Shown: one piece after another, positions 1 through 8,149 of the stretch
Numbering within the stretch: the first letter of the stretch is position 1
Layout of the letters: each line of letters opens with the position of its first letter
Assembly: GCA_903921405.1 (NCBI GenBank)
Contig: CAIXPV010000148.1
Coordinates: 1 to 10,616 of the forward strand
Length of the DNA: 10,616 nt
Direction of reading: 5' to 3'
Source: an uncultured Actinomycetes bacterium
GTDB lineage: Bacteria > Actinomycetota > Actinomycetes > Nanopelagicales > Nanopelagicaceae
Program-made: the position numbers and the translations under genes
Notes under the pieces: generated by a model
What the model saw: only the letters and a program-made list of their open reading frames with translations
The model's database searches: none
What the model was told of the DNA's origin: nothing

Positions 1-41
1 AGGGCTTCCAAAATCTCTTCGGCGCGGATCTCGTTGGTCAT
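1..41 (-). CDS. N-terminal fragment of the gene downstream of nudC, possibly UvrD2 helicase (partial, runs off left edge)
   Basis: An ATG at 41-39 overlaps the nudC stop (TGA, 40-38) in an ATGA arrangement. It opens a frame reading MTNEIRAEEILEA plus a partial Leu codon to the window edge. The overlap implies translational coupling to nudC, since the sequence just upstream (inside nudC) has only a weak purine-rich patch. Thirteen residues cannot identify a protein. The guess of UvrD2, a superfamily 1 DNA helicase, rests on gene order: mycobacteria carry uvrD2 just after nudC and the small redoxin gene mrx1. The N-terminus is compatible with the short leader that precedes the Q-motif in such helicases. 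It does not resemble a glutaredoxin/mycoredoxin start, so mrx1 is unlikely here. The start is well supported; the product is a context guess. Confidence 0.45.
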   Translation of the reverse strand, partial: MTNEIRAEEILEA

Positions 42-988
42 GTACGCCAACTTTCGCCACCATTGAGATCATTAACGGTGAAACCTGTTTGTGCCGTATA
101 CCAACCCGTAATCATTGTGCGCGCAACCGAGATTGTTGGTGGCAACAATAAATCGCCACATGCAACAGCAGCCTTCATTTCATCACGGCTAAACCACCGA
201 ACTTCAATTATCTCACTGCCATCTGGCTTAGCATCATCTGGATGATCAGTTATCGCTTCAAATGCAATCATGATCGATGCTGGAAACGGCCATGCTTGTG
301 ATGCCAAATAATTTATATCATTGCAGTAAACGTTGGCCTCTTCAAAGACTTCACGCGATACACACTCTTCAAATGACTCACCGGGTTCTACAAAACCGGC
401 AAACGTTGAAAAACGCTTTTCTGGCCAGATGGGTTGGTGGCCAAGCAGAATTCGATCGGCGGCGTCTTTGACTAAAACGATCACAGCAGGATCTGTACGC
501 GGATGATGTTGTGAAGAGTCTTCAACACATACGCGAACACTGCCGCCTAAATCTGCAACGGTCTGTGCCCCGCACCTAGAACAGCGAGGATGTGTCTTAT
601 GCCAGTTGCTCAAACCCACTGCATGCATCGCTAACGTTAATTCGAGCTCGCTTAAATCTGATCCAACCTCGCGCAGGGTTTTAAAGCCATTAAATTTCAC
701 AGCCTCATCATCTGGTTCATTAATCCATGATGTGCGCCACGCAAAGAATGCTTGTCCACCATCGCGTGCTTGACCTAGGAAATATCGCTCACCGGTTTCA
801 AATGAGGCGGCTAAAAACTCAACCATCTGCGCATCGACAAATCGCAGTCCATTATCGCCTGCACCAATATGTCCATCGATAACAGGCAGAATTGCCGCGG
901 TTTTCCAGAGCAGGGCTAACGCATCGCCATCGCTGCGCAGGTGACTGGCACGATCGATGGGCGAAAGGGATTGGTTTCTAGCGCTCAT
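38..988 (-). CDS. nudC: NudC-type NAD(H) diphosphatase (Nudix hydrolase)
   Basis: The 316-aa cytoplasmic enzyme should hydrolyse NAD(H) to NMN(H) and AMP; NudC also removes NAD caps from RNA 5' ends. Seen: an N-terminal domain (about 1-130), a zinc-ribbon-like segment with C136, C139 and C154, then a Nudix domain. The Nudix box spans 198-220: G198, E204, R212-E213 and E216-E217 are present, while the usual Gly near its end is N219. The NudC signature SQPWPFPxS follows as SQAWPFPAS (230-238), which separates NudC from other Nudix enzymes. The second zinc CxxC is incomplete: D157 stands where the fourth Cys is expected. ATG at 988 is chosen because it gives a length typical of actinobacterial NudC. 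An upstream in-frame ATG at 1090 would overlap the divergent gene by 73 bp. There is no clear Shine-Dalgarno, so translation may be near-leaderless. It is coupled by ATGA to the next gene. Confidence 0.93.
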   Translation of the reverse strand: MSARNQSLSPIDRASHLRSDGDALALLWKTAAILPVIDGHIGAGDNGLRFVDAQMVEFLAASFETGERYFLGQARDGGQAFFAWRTSWINEPDDEAVKFNGFKTLREVGSDLSELELTLAMHAVGLSNWHKTHPRCSRCGAQTVADLGGSVRVCVEDSSQHHPRTDPAVIVLVKDAADRILLGHQPIWPEKRFSTFAGFVEPGESFEECVSREVFEEANVYCNDINYLASQAWPFPASIMIAFEAITDHPDDAKPDGSEIIEVRWFSRDEMKAAVACGDLLLPPTISVARTMITGWYTAQTGFTVNDLNGGESWRT

Positions 989-1017
989 TAAGTTGCTCAG
1001 ACTACTAGCATCGCCCC
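989..1017. promoter_or_regulatory. Divergent promoter region between nudC and the EEP-fold gene
   Basis: Only 29 bp separate the two divergent start codons. On the + strand TAGCAT (1006-1011) fits the actinobacterial -10 pattern TANNNT. It ends 6 nt before ATG 1018, the spacing expected for a leaderless transcript starting at the A of the start codon, and no Shine-Dalgarno lies upstream. On the - strand TAGTCT (1004-999) also fits TANNNT and would put the nudC transcript start a few nt before ATG 988. The two hexamers are nearly adjacent, so the promoters would lie back to back, with upstream elements inside the opposite gene. The spacing is seen; promoter function is inferred. Confidence 0.4.
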
Positions 1018-1821
1018 ATGCGCCTAACATCATGGAATTTGTTACACGGAGAAGCGATGCCTCCCGATAAAGATGCCGACAATTTTGCACTTTTAGAGGC
1101 TGAGGTGGCGCACTTACGAAGCGACCTTATTGGTCTACAGGAAGTCGATTACTTTCTAGAGCGATCAGGCAATCACAATCAAGTCGGCGCTGTGGCAACC
1201 ATGATGGGCGCACCGCATTGGGCATTTGCACCATCGCTCATGGGCTCACCCGATGAAAAATGGCGCAAACCCAATGAAAGCGATAACAAAATTGTTACCG
1301 AAAAGAGCGAGGTTGCAGGCGCTGGATATGGAATTGGCATCGTTTCAAAGATCCCTGTTCTGTCTTGGCATCGTCTTGATTTGAAGGGATCGCCCGTTGG
1401 CGTGCTAATGACTTTTCCTGTTGATGGAAAGATGAAACGTTTCTATGTTCGCGATCATCCACGAAGTGCCATCGCTGCGATTCTAGATAATGGCTGGTTA
1501 GTGATTAATACACATCTATCTTTTGTTCCTTTTTTCAATATTAGGCAACTGATACAGATTAAACGGTGGGCAAATACTTTGGGTGTAACCAATAAATCTA
1601 AGATACTTATTATGGGCGATCTCAATATCCCTTTTGTGCGAATCGTTGGTGGATTTAAGTGGCAGTCATTAGCTATCCAGCGCACTTTTCCTAGTTGGTA
1701 TCCAAAGGTGCAGATAGATTATTTTCTTTCTCAAGAACTTGACGCCACTGATGTTGTCCATATTCCATACCCACATTCGGGGATGAGCGATCACTTACCG
1801 CTGCAGATCGAAGTTGATTAG
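1018..1821 (+). CDS. Endonuclease/exonuclease/phosphatase (DNase I-like fold) family hydrolase
   Basis: The 267-aa protein has the full motif set of the EEP superfamily (DNase I, exonuclease III, sphingomyelinase, inositol phosphatases), metal-dependent phosphodiester or phosphomonoester hydrolases. Seen in order: SWNLLHG with N7; LIGLQEVD with E42; GIGIVSK (105-111); INTHLS with H166; MGDLN with D201 and N203; QIDYF with D234; and the terminal SDH with D258 and H259. All catalytic and metal-binding positions appear present, so it should be active. There is no signal peptide or membrane segment, so it is probably cytoplasmic. The start at 1018 places the first beta strand (RLTSWN) right at the N-terminus, as is usual for the family. 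It lies between adnB and nudC but on the opposite strand, and its stop overlaps that of adnB by 4 nt. The substrate cannot be deduced; DNA, RNA and phospho-metabolites all remain possible. Confidence 0.88.
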   Translation: MRLTSWNLLHGEAMPPDKDADNFALLEAEVAHLRSDLIGLQEVDYFLERSGNHNQVGAVATMMGAPHWAFAPSLMGSPDEKWRKPNESDNKIVTEKSEVAGAGYGIGIVSKIPVLSWHRLDLKGSPVGVLMTFPVDGKMKRFYVRDHPRSAIAAILDNGWLVINTHLSFVPFFNIRQLIQIKRWANTLGVTNKSKILIMGDLNIPFVRIVGGFKWQSLAIQRTFPSWYPKVQIDYFLSQELDATDVVHIPYPHSGMSDHLPLQIEVD

Positions 1822-4800
1822 GGTTTTTCGTTAATCTGCTGAATCAGCGCGATCAATGCAGCCTCATCAAATAAATCTGCCGGTCTATCTGTAACCGATG
1901 TTGGAACATAGTGAAAAGCTGCACTGACATGAGAGATATCTGCGCCAGATAGTTTGGCCCACGCTAAGCGATACATAGCTAGCTGTACGGCCGCTGAAGC
2001 GCCTAACTTCTGTGATCCAGTTTTCCAGTCAACGACCTCAAAGCCTGTTGCAGTTGCATATACAGCATCGATTCGACCTCGGATTAAGACCCCGGCAATA
2101 GTGGTTTCAAAGGGAACTTCTACGCGTACCGGTGTGCGATCAGCAAACTCACTAGAAAGCCATGCCTTCTTTAAATCCTCTAGTTTTGAATCATCTTCTA
2201 ATGGATCTAAATAATCTAAATACTCATCCCCAAATAACGTTGCGGCGTCGGTGAATTGACGTTCGACCCATAAGTGAAAAGCGGTTCCACGTCGCGAATA
2301 TTGATCCTGTCCGCGCGGCATGGGTCTGCGAATAGCCAGTGCAAGCTCCTGCCGATCTTCATGGAGTGCAACTAAGGTTGACGTTGAAAGTCTGGCAGGT
2401 AATGGCACATTAATAGAGCCACTATTTTTCACGTGATGTTCGGCAATAAGTGCTTGTGCATCATGAATCCATGAAGCAATGTGAGGTACTTCAGTTTCAC
2501 CCAATGCATGCGTGTTGCTAGTTTTTACCAACTCAATAGCAGTATCGAATGCAGTTCGGCGATCTCCCAGTGGATCACATGGCCACATCGCAGTCATTGG
2601 ACTCTCTAGCGATGGATTCTCTGCATCACTTTCAGGTGCTGGTGCATCAGAGACCATATGACCACCTAACGCACTTGCAACTTCGGCTACTAAGTAAAAG
2701 ATTTCACTCGGTTCAACTGGTTTGGATCCATCTCGCCAACGCGAGGTTGTACAGATGAGATGCGATTTAGCGCGCGTCACGGCAACATAGGCAAGGCGCA
2801 TCTCTTCACGCATCTTGATGTTATCGACACATGATTCACCAAAAGCCTTAATCACCTTTGCGGCTTCACTATTTTTTGTTACTCCATGTAAGGAAAATAC
2901 TGGCAACTCTTTAGCATCTCCGCGCAGAGGAAATGGAATATGTTTTTCATTCTTTAACCAGTTATCAGGATCCATTGTGTTGTTACCCGGGAAAGTTCCC
3001 TGCGCTAAACCTGGTACAGCAACGACATCCCACTCGGCGCCTTTAGCCATATGAACCGTCAAAATCTGCACTACATCACTGCGTATTTCAGGGGCACCAG
3101 CCTTGAGCCCGCCTTCAGCATCGGCGGCAACATCTAACCAATCAAGGAATGCCGTAACTGTTCCACCGCTGCGTTCAAACTTTGCCGCTTCATCCAGGAA
3201 GCGATCTAGATGCCTGCGACCAGTTGCAGAGCCATCGCGCAGAGTTATCTCACTCTCCAACGTTAAGTAGCTTTCAATCTCACTGATCAGATCACTAATC
3301 TGCCCACCCGCGCGCGAACGCAGTCGACGAAGATCCCCTGCAAAGCGCACTAAACGTTGATATCCAATATCGCTAAAGTTGGCTTTCTTAGCTGAATGAA
3401 TCTCATCGAGAGCATCGATGATTGAACCGGCGAATTGATCATCGGCCTCAAGTTGATCTGGATTACCGGCTGCGATCTTTTTGATAAACGTCTTTGAATC
3501 AGCATGTAGTGCCTTTGCACGATCTCGACTAAAAGCACCCAGTGCAGCAATGTCTCGTGGTCCTAAATTAATTCGTGGTCCAGTTAAGTGACGCATGACT
3601 GCCGAACCTGCATCAGGGTTGGTAATAATCTTTAGAAGTGAAACAACATCGGCAACTTCAGGAACGTGGATTAATCCCCCAATGCCAATAACTTCAACGG
3701 GCAAGCCTTCAAGACGAAGTGCATTCTCAATGGCAGTAATTTGTGCGCGCTTTCGAACCAAAACTGCCGAAGTTTTGCCGGATGTTGGCGACCAGTTGGC
3801 CTTGATGTATTCAGCAATTGCTGCAGCTTCGGCATCGATAGTTTCAAAGATTCCATAGGCAATCTCACCTGCGCCTGCATTAGGTCGAGCCTCTAGCTGC
3901 ACTACTTGTTGTCCGCCATCAGATTTAATCTTTTCGCTAATTCGATTTGCCGCAGCCAAGATCATGGCATCGTTTCTAAATGTTGTTGGCAAAGTAAATT
4001 GAGCTGGGCCAGTCTGAGTTTCTAGCTTTGGAAAGTATGTGGTGAACGATGCCATTGTGCCGGCCGATGCCCCGCGCCAGGTATAAATAGCCTGCGATGG
4101 GTCTCCTACGGCCATAACTGGATGCCCATCACCAAAGAGCGATGACAGCATTCGTACCTGCGACTGGGACGTATCCTGATACTCATCGAGCAAAACAACA
4201 CGATACTTACCGCGCTCTAATACGCCAACATCGGTAAAGTTTTGAGCAATATCGGCAGCTAGAGACATCTGGTCATCAAATGAGAATTCGCCGGCTGCTC
4301 TGCGACGTTGCAAAAAGGCATCGACCATCGGCAACAGCGAATTACGTTGAAGCATTGCGCGTTGTACCGAACGGACTTCTTCATTTGATGCCCCAGCAAG
4401 CGGTGCTAACTCTTGAATAATCTGATCGCCAACTGCTTGAATGTCAGTGCCGGCTACTTGGTGCTCCATCATTAACTTTGAAAGCCCTAATAAATCTTTA
4501 ATAACAGTGCTGACAGCGCTTTGATTGCGATATGAATCATCAGACCAGTTGCGCACTACTTCAGATGCGATCTGCCAGATTGCCGCTTCACCCAGTGGCT
4601 CGGCATCGGCATCAAAGCCACAGCGAATCGCGTGTTCACTTAATAACGTGCCTGCATACGAGTGATACGTGGTTACCGAGGTTGCAGTCGAAGTAATGTG
4701 TTTGAACTCGGGTAGCGCCGATAATTGACGCAGGCGTTTGCGTATGCGTACTGATAATTCTCCTGCAGCTTTGCGCGTAAAAGTTAGACCTAAGATTTGA

Positions 4801-5021
4801 TCTGGGCTAACAAAACCGTTAGCAACTAAATATAAAACACGATTGCTCATCGTCTCGGTCTTGCCAGAGCCTGCACCAGCAATAACGACGGCAGGTTCTA
4901 AATCGCTGCTAATAATCGCCGATTGAAACTTAGTAATCGGTGTAATCGAGGCGCCAAACTTTGGGTGGGCTTGCAGTTTGGCGATGATCTCCTCCGGTGA
5001 GTACTTGGCATTTACGCTCAT
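1818..5021 (-). CDS. adnB: AdnB: UvrD-like helicase / RecB-like nuclease subunit of the AdnAB end-resection complex
   Basis: The 1067-aa protein should pair with AdnA in the actinobacterial ATP-dependent motor-nuclease that unwinds and cuts back double-strand DNA ends for recombinational repair. Superfamily 1A helicase motifs are complete and near canonical: Q-motif FQSAI (32-36), Walker A GAGSGKT (49-55, K54), Walker B LLDEYQDTS (D279, E280), motif III GDPSQAIYTWRGA (306-318), motif IV TTFRN (346-350), motif V TVHMAKGAEWD (655-665), motif VI RLAYVAVTRAK (742-752). The C-terminal RecB-type nuclease has H916, D985 in GRIDAVY, D998 and K1000 in VVDWKTG, then Q1013 and Y1017. No CxxC iron-sulfur motif is present, unlike in AdnA. 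Length is close to mycobacterial AdnB. ATG 5021 overlaps the adnA stop (ATGA), with a GGTGAT patch just upstream, so translation is probably coupled for equal subunit supply. The stop overlaps the convergent EEP gene. The pairing and family assignment are strong. Confidence 0.92.
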   Translation of the reverse strand: MSVNAKYSPEEIIAKLQAHPKFGASITPITKFQSAIISSDLEPAVVIAGAGSGKTETMSNRVLYLVANGFVSPDQILGLTFTRKAAGELSVRIRKRLRQLSALPEFKHITSTATSVTTYHSYAGTLLSEHAIRCGFDADAEPLGEAAIWQIASEVVRNWSDDSYRNQSAVSTVIKDLLGLSKLMMEHQVAGTDIQAVGDQIIQELAPLAGASNEEVRSVQRAMLQRNSLLPMVDAFLQRRRAAGEFSFDDQMSLAADIAQNFTDVGVLERGKYRVVLLDEYQDTSQSQVRMLSSLFGDGHPVMAVGDPSQAIYTWRGASAGTMASFTTYFPKLETQTGPAQFTLPTTFRNDAMILAAANRISEKIKSDGGQQVVQLEARPNAGAGEIAYGIFETIDAEAAAIAEYIKANWSPTSGKTSAVLVRKRAQITAIENALRLEGLPVEVIGIGGLIHVPEVADVVSLLKIITNPDAGSAVMRHLTGPRINLGPRDIAALGAFSRDRAKALHADSKTFIKKIAAGNPDQLEADDQFAGSIIDALDEIHSAKKANFSDIGYQRLVRFAGDLRRLRSRAGGQISDLISEIESYLTLESEITLRDGSATGRRHLDRFLDEAAKFERSGGTVTAFLDWLDVAADAEGGLKAGAPEIRSDVVQILTVHMAKGAEWDVVAVPGLAQGTFPGNNTMDPDNWLKNEKHIPFPLRGDAKELPVFSLHGVTKNSEAAKVIKAFGESCVDNIKMREEMRLAYVAVTRAKSHLICTTSRWRDGSKPVEPSEIFYLVAEVASALGGHMVSDAPAPESDAENPSLESPMTAMWPCDPLGDRRTAFDTAIELVKTSNTHALGETEVPHIASWIHDAQALIAEHHVKNSGSINVPLPARLSTSTLVALHEDRQELALAIRRPMPRGQDQYSRRGTAFHLWVERQFTDAATLFGDEYLDYLDPLEDDSKLEDLKKAWLSSEFADRTPVRVEVPFETTIAGVLIRGRIDAVYATATGFEVVDWKTGSQKLGASAAVQLAMYRLAWAKLSGADISHVSAAFHYVPTSVTDRPADLFDEAALIALIQQINEKP

Positions 5022-8000
5022 GAAATCACCGACCGTCCATCGCTTTGAACTGGGCAGGATTTACGCACTGGGCAGCCTTTACAGCGCTTATTAATAGTGG
5101 CAAAGAAGGTAGCTGCGCCCATGCCTTCGGCGATCTGATTGAGTTTTACTTTCGTTGCGTCGATATCAATGTGATCTTGCTTGCGAAGTGTTGCACCCGC
5201 TGCATCGGTACCTAAATAAACAAGTTCGGCGCCGGCGCTGACTGTTCCTTGAGTAAATCCACCTTCGGCAATTCCAACTTGATAACTAGCTAACTGTAAA
5301 TTCTCTTTTGCATCTTTAGTACTAATCGGGCTACCGCCGGTCTTGAAATCGATAATAAATAATGAACCATCGGCTTCAACCTCTAAGCGATCAATGCTTC
5401 CCCGAATTCGCGCTCGACCAAGACTCACATCAAATCGCATTTCTGCATCCACCACTGTGCGAGTTGTCTTTGCATGGTACTCAGCGAATTTCCCTAACAT
5501 TGTTACTGCGTTTTCCAAGTGCGATGCACTGACCCATCCCGACTCTGGATCAATCAACTTCCATGAACTCTTTAGATTGGCAACTAAATCCTCTTTAGTC
5601 GTACCCGGCTCTTGCACCATCTTCGCCGCAAATGCGTGAATCGCCGAACCTAAAACCTGCGCAGTACTATCTCCATCTGTGCCACCATTGTTTTGAAGGA
5701 ACCATTTAACTCCGCATTCAACAAATGATTCAGCCCCGCTGGGTGAGACAACTACTTCTTTATCGCTTTCGATAACGGGTTGGTCTGTACTGAGAGGCAC
5801 AGAGCCTATCCAATTGTCAGGATCGGCTAGATAGATACCTTCGGTGCTCATAGTTTTTAATAGCGCAGCGGCCTCGACCGCATTGTCACCATGTAAGTTC
5901 GCGCGAAGTTCGGCCACTAGTGCAGGAGCAGTAATAGGGCGAGGAACATCAGTCAGCACTGGCTCATCTAGATCGGTTTTATTGACCATGACTTCGATGG
6001 TCTCAAAGAAGTGTGATGGTTCTTCATCGTCGCGCTGTACTGCAGTGATGAAAAGTGAGTGTTTGGCGCGGGTTAGGGCCACATGAAACAGGCGCTCTTC
6101 ATCCTGCATGAGGCCACTTGCCGCTATGACATCTAACTGATCTCGGGGAATATCAGGGTTACGTTGGCGCTCAACTAAACGCTCTGCACCTAATAACGAT
6201 GATCGCGTTTTTAAGTTTGGCCACGTGCCTTCTTGTAATCCAGCAACTGCAACTAAATCCCACTGCCTTCCCTTTGCGCTGTGCACAGTTAGGATCTCAA
6301 CGAAATCAGGCCGGACGCCCTTTGCAGTTATAACATCCCCTGCTATATCTTCAGTTGCAATTTCGGCGATGAAAGCGGCTGGTCCTGATAATGGAAAACG
6401 CTCTGAATATCGCGCAGCACTTTCAAACAACTGCATCATGGCATCTAAGTCACGATCAGCTGCAGCGCCGCGAACGCCTGGACGAAGTGATTGAGTGCGC
6501 CACGCGCTAGCAAGCTTTTGACTATCACTGGTAACGGCATTATCCCAAATTGCCCATAACAGGTCATCGGCTAAGGCCGATTTATTACGAGCAACTGCGC
6601 GGGCTTTTTCTAACAGAGTATGTACTCGAATTATTGAATCGGCGCCTTCGATTGTGATGTCACCATTATCAATTGCATCAAGTAACAACTGTGTACCCGA
6701 GCGATCATCACCATCAGTACGGGCAGAAATCATGGCGCGGCGGATTCGGCGCAATGAGATTGAATCAGCGCCTCCAAACTCGCTCATCAATAATCGTTCA
6801 GCGGCGTCTAGATTCAATGGTTGCGCTTTAATCGCAACGCGGGCAAGTAATAAGAAAGGTGCGATGGCAGGATTACCGGCAAGGGCTTGAAGTTCACTGG
6901 CAACAGGAACGCCTACGTATGAAAATGCACGGCGCAGCGCCGATGCGGTACCACCAGGGCTACGTAAAATTACTGCCATGTCACTATAGGAAACGCCATC
7001 TCGCAAGTGCGCACTGCGACATTGATGGGCGATAAAGGCGGCTTCTTCAGCCCCTGATCTAAAGCGATGGACGCCAACCGAGCCCAAATTAGCAGTGCCA
7101 CAGCTGCGTTTTCGCGTCAGCGGCGCTCCTTTAAAACCCTGCACATAGGCATGGCCAACTTCAAAAATCGCCATATCACTGCGATAGTCCGTTGTTAGGA
7201 CAATCTGATGTGTGCGATATGGGTCGAGTGCTGCCGATAAACCGTCGGGATCTGCGCCACGGAAACGGCCAACTGCACTATCGGCATCGGCGCAGATAAT
7301 TACATCGCTACCAGCCAGAGTTGCAAGTAATGCGCGTTGTGCCGGATCACTTTCTTGAAACTCATCGACCATTATGGTTGTAAAGCGCGCGCGAAGTTGC
7401 GCTAATACATCTGGATTATTGTGTAAGTGAATCGTTGCTCTTGAGACAAGCTCTGATGGATCGATGCGCATCTTGGCATCGGAGGCACTGATCTCGCGCA
7501 TCACCATTGAGTTGATATAACGTTGCCAAAACTTAGCTGCTGCTGCCCAGTACTTTTCACCTTCTGAAATTCCAAGTGACTCTAACTCGGTCGGCCCAAT
7601 TCCACGTTCCGATGCTCGCAGAATTAAATCGCGAAGCTCGCGGGCAAAACCATTAGTGGTTAAAGCAGCATGCAAATCCTCCGGCCACTCCTTAGAACCA
7701 TCGGCAATATCGCCAGCCAGAAGCTCTTTGATATAACTTTCTTGTTCAGGCCCACTCAATAAAATCGGTTCAGGATCGCTGCTGTGTGCCTTCATCTTTA
7801 CAATTGAAAATGCTAATGAGTGAAAGGTGCGCGCCAAAGGCTCAAACATCGTCTTAGTTGTTCGCAGAGCGATCGCATCGCGAAGTTCAGATGCGCGTTC
7901 GCGTCCATAGGTCAGCAGCAAAATAGTGTCAGGGTTTTGTCCATCGTTAATTCGCGATAAAGCCGCTTCAATTAATACCGTTGTCTTGCCAGTACCTGGA

Positions 8001-8149
8001 CCACCTTGAACTACCAATGGCGATCCACGGTGAACAACTGCAGCAATTTGTTCTGGCGATAATTGCAGAACACCGTGTGTGGCCTTTACGCGCACAAGGT
8101 TAAAGCTGTTGGTACTCACAGTGGTTATCTTGCCCGACCCATGCGACAA
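5018..8149 (-). CDS. adnA: AdnA: helicase-like motor / Fe-S RecB-like nuclease subunit of AdnAB
   Basis: The 1043-aa protein is the first gene of the adnAB pair and the probable partner of AdnB in DNA end resection. Motor motifs seen: Q-motif LSPEQIAAV (30-38), Walker A GGPGTGKT (49-56, K55), Walker B VDEFQES (D262, E263), motif IV DYRS (321-324), motif V TVHSAKGRQWD (621-631), motif VI RLFHVALTRAK (686-696). Motif III is degenerate (ADADSAVGRFRGA, 287-299): the usual GDxxQ is lost but RFRGA is kept. The nuclease domain has H838, D920 in RGSID, D934 and K936 in IIDFKTG, and Q952 and Y956. C812 before the nuclease and C1023, C1026 and C1032 after it (C-x2-C-x5-C) form the four-cysteine layout of AddB-type [4Fe-4S] nucleases. 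The start is taken as TTG 8149, with AAGGG 5 nt upstream. GTG 8119 (removing 10 residues) is possible but has a poorer ribosome site. The ATGA overlap with adnB supports one operon. Confidence 0.92.
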   Translation of the reverse strand: MSHGSGKITTVSTNSFNLVRVKATHGVLQLSPEQIAAVVHRGSPLVVQGGPGTGKTTVLIEAALSRINDGQNPDTILLLTYGRERASELRDAIALRTTKTMFEPLARTFHSLAFSIVKMKAHSSDPEPILLSGPEQESYIKELLAGDIADGSKEWPEDLHAALTTNGFARELRDLILRASERGIGPTELESLGISEGEKYWAAAAKFWQRYINSMVMREISASDAKMRIDPSELVSRATIHLHNNPDVLAQLRARFTTIMVDEFQESDPAQRALLATLAGSDVIICADADSAVGRFRGADPDGLSAALDPYRTHQIVLTTDYRSDMAIFEVGHAYVQGFKGAPLTRKRSCGTANLGSVGVHRFRSGAEEAAFIAHQCRSAHLRDGVSYSDMAVILRSPGGTASALRRAFSYVGVPVASELQALAGNPAIAPFLLLARVAIKAQPLNLDAAERLLMSEFGGADSISLRRIRRAMISARTDGDDRSGTQLLLDAIDNGDITIEGADSIIRVHTLLEKARAVARNKSALADDLLWAIWDNAVTSDSQKLASAWRTQSLRPGVRGAAADRDLDAMMQLFESAARYSERFPLSGPAAFIAEIATEDIAGDVITAKGVRPDFVEILTVHSAKGRQWDLVAVAGLQEGTWPNLKTRSSLLGAERLVERQRNPDIPRDQLDVIAASGLMQDEERLFHVALTRAKHSLFITAVQRDDEEPSHFFETIEVMVNKTDLDEPVLTDVPRPITAPALVAELRANLHGDNAVEAAALLKTMSTEGIYLADPDNWIGSVPLSTDQPVIESDKEVVVSPSGAESFVECGVKWFLQNNGGTDGDSTAQVLGSAIHAFAAKMVQEPGTTKEDLVANLKSSWKLIDPESGWVSASHLENAVTMLGKFAEYHAKTTRTVVDAEMRFDVSLGRARIRGSIDRLEVEADGSLFIIDFKTGGSPISTKDAKENLQLASYQVGIAEGGFTQGTVSAGAELVYLGTDAAGATLRKQDHIDIDATKVKLNQIAEGMGAATFFATINKRCKGCPVRKSCPVQSDGRSVIS

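Noticed and set aside
989..1090. Extending nudC upstream to the in-frame ATG at 1090
   Set aside because: It would add 34 residues unrelated to NudC and overlap the well-supported N-terminus of the divergent EEP gene. ATG 988 gives normal family length.
1455..1685. Antisense open frames inside the EEP, adnB, adnA and typA genes
   Set aside because: They lie entirely inside genes with strong family motifs, have no ribosome sites or recognisable domains, and are expected by chance.
8117..8119. GTG at 8119 as the adnA start (MSTNSFNLVRV)
   Set aside because: It is plausible as protein sequence, but AAGGG is well placed for TTG 8149 and not for this codon. It is kept only as the alternative.
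1818..8149. Calling the pair AddAB or RecBCD
   Set aside because: Both subunits carry a UvrD-type motor plus a RecB-type nuclease, and the Walker A is intact in each. That layout, with actinobacterial context, fits AdnAB better. A RecC- or RecD-like gene is absent.
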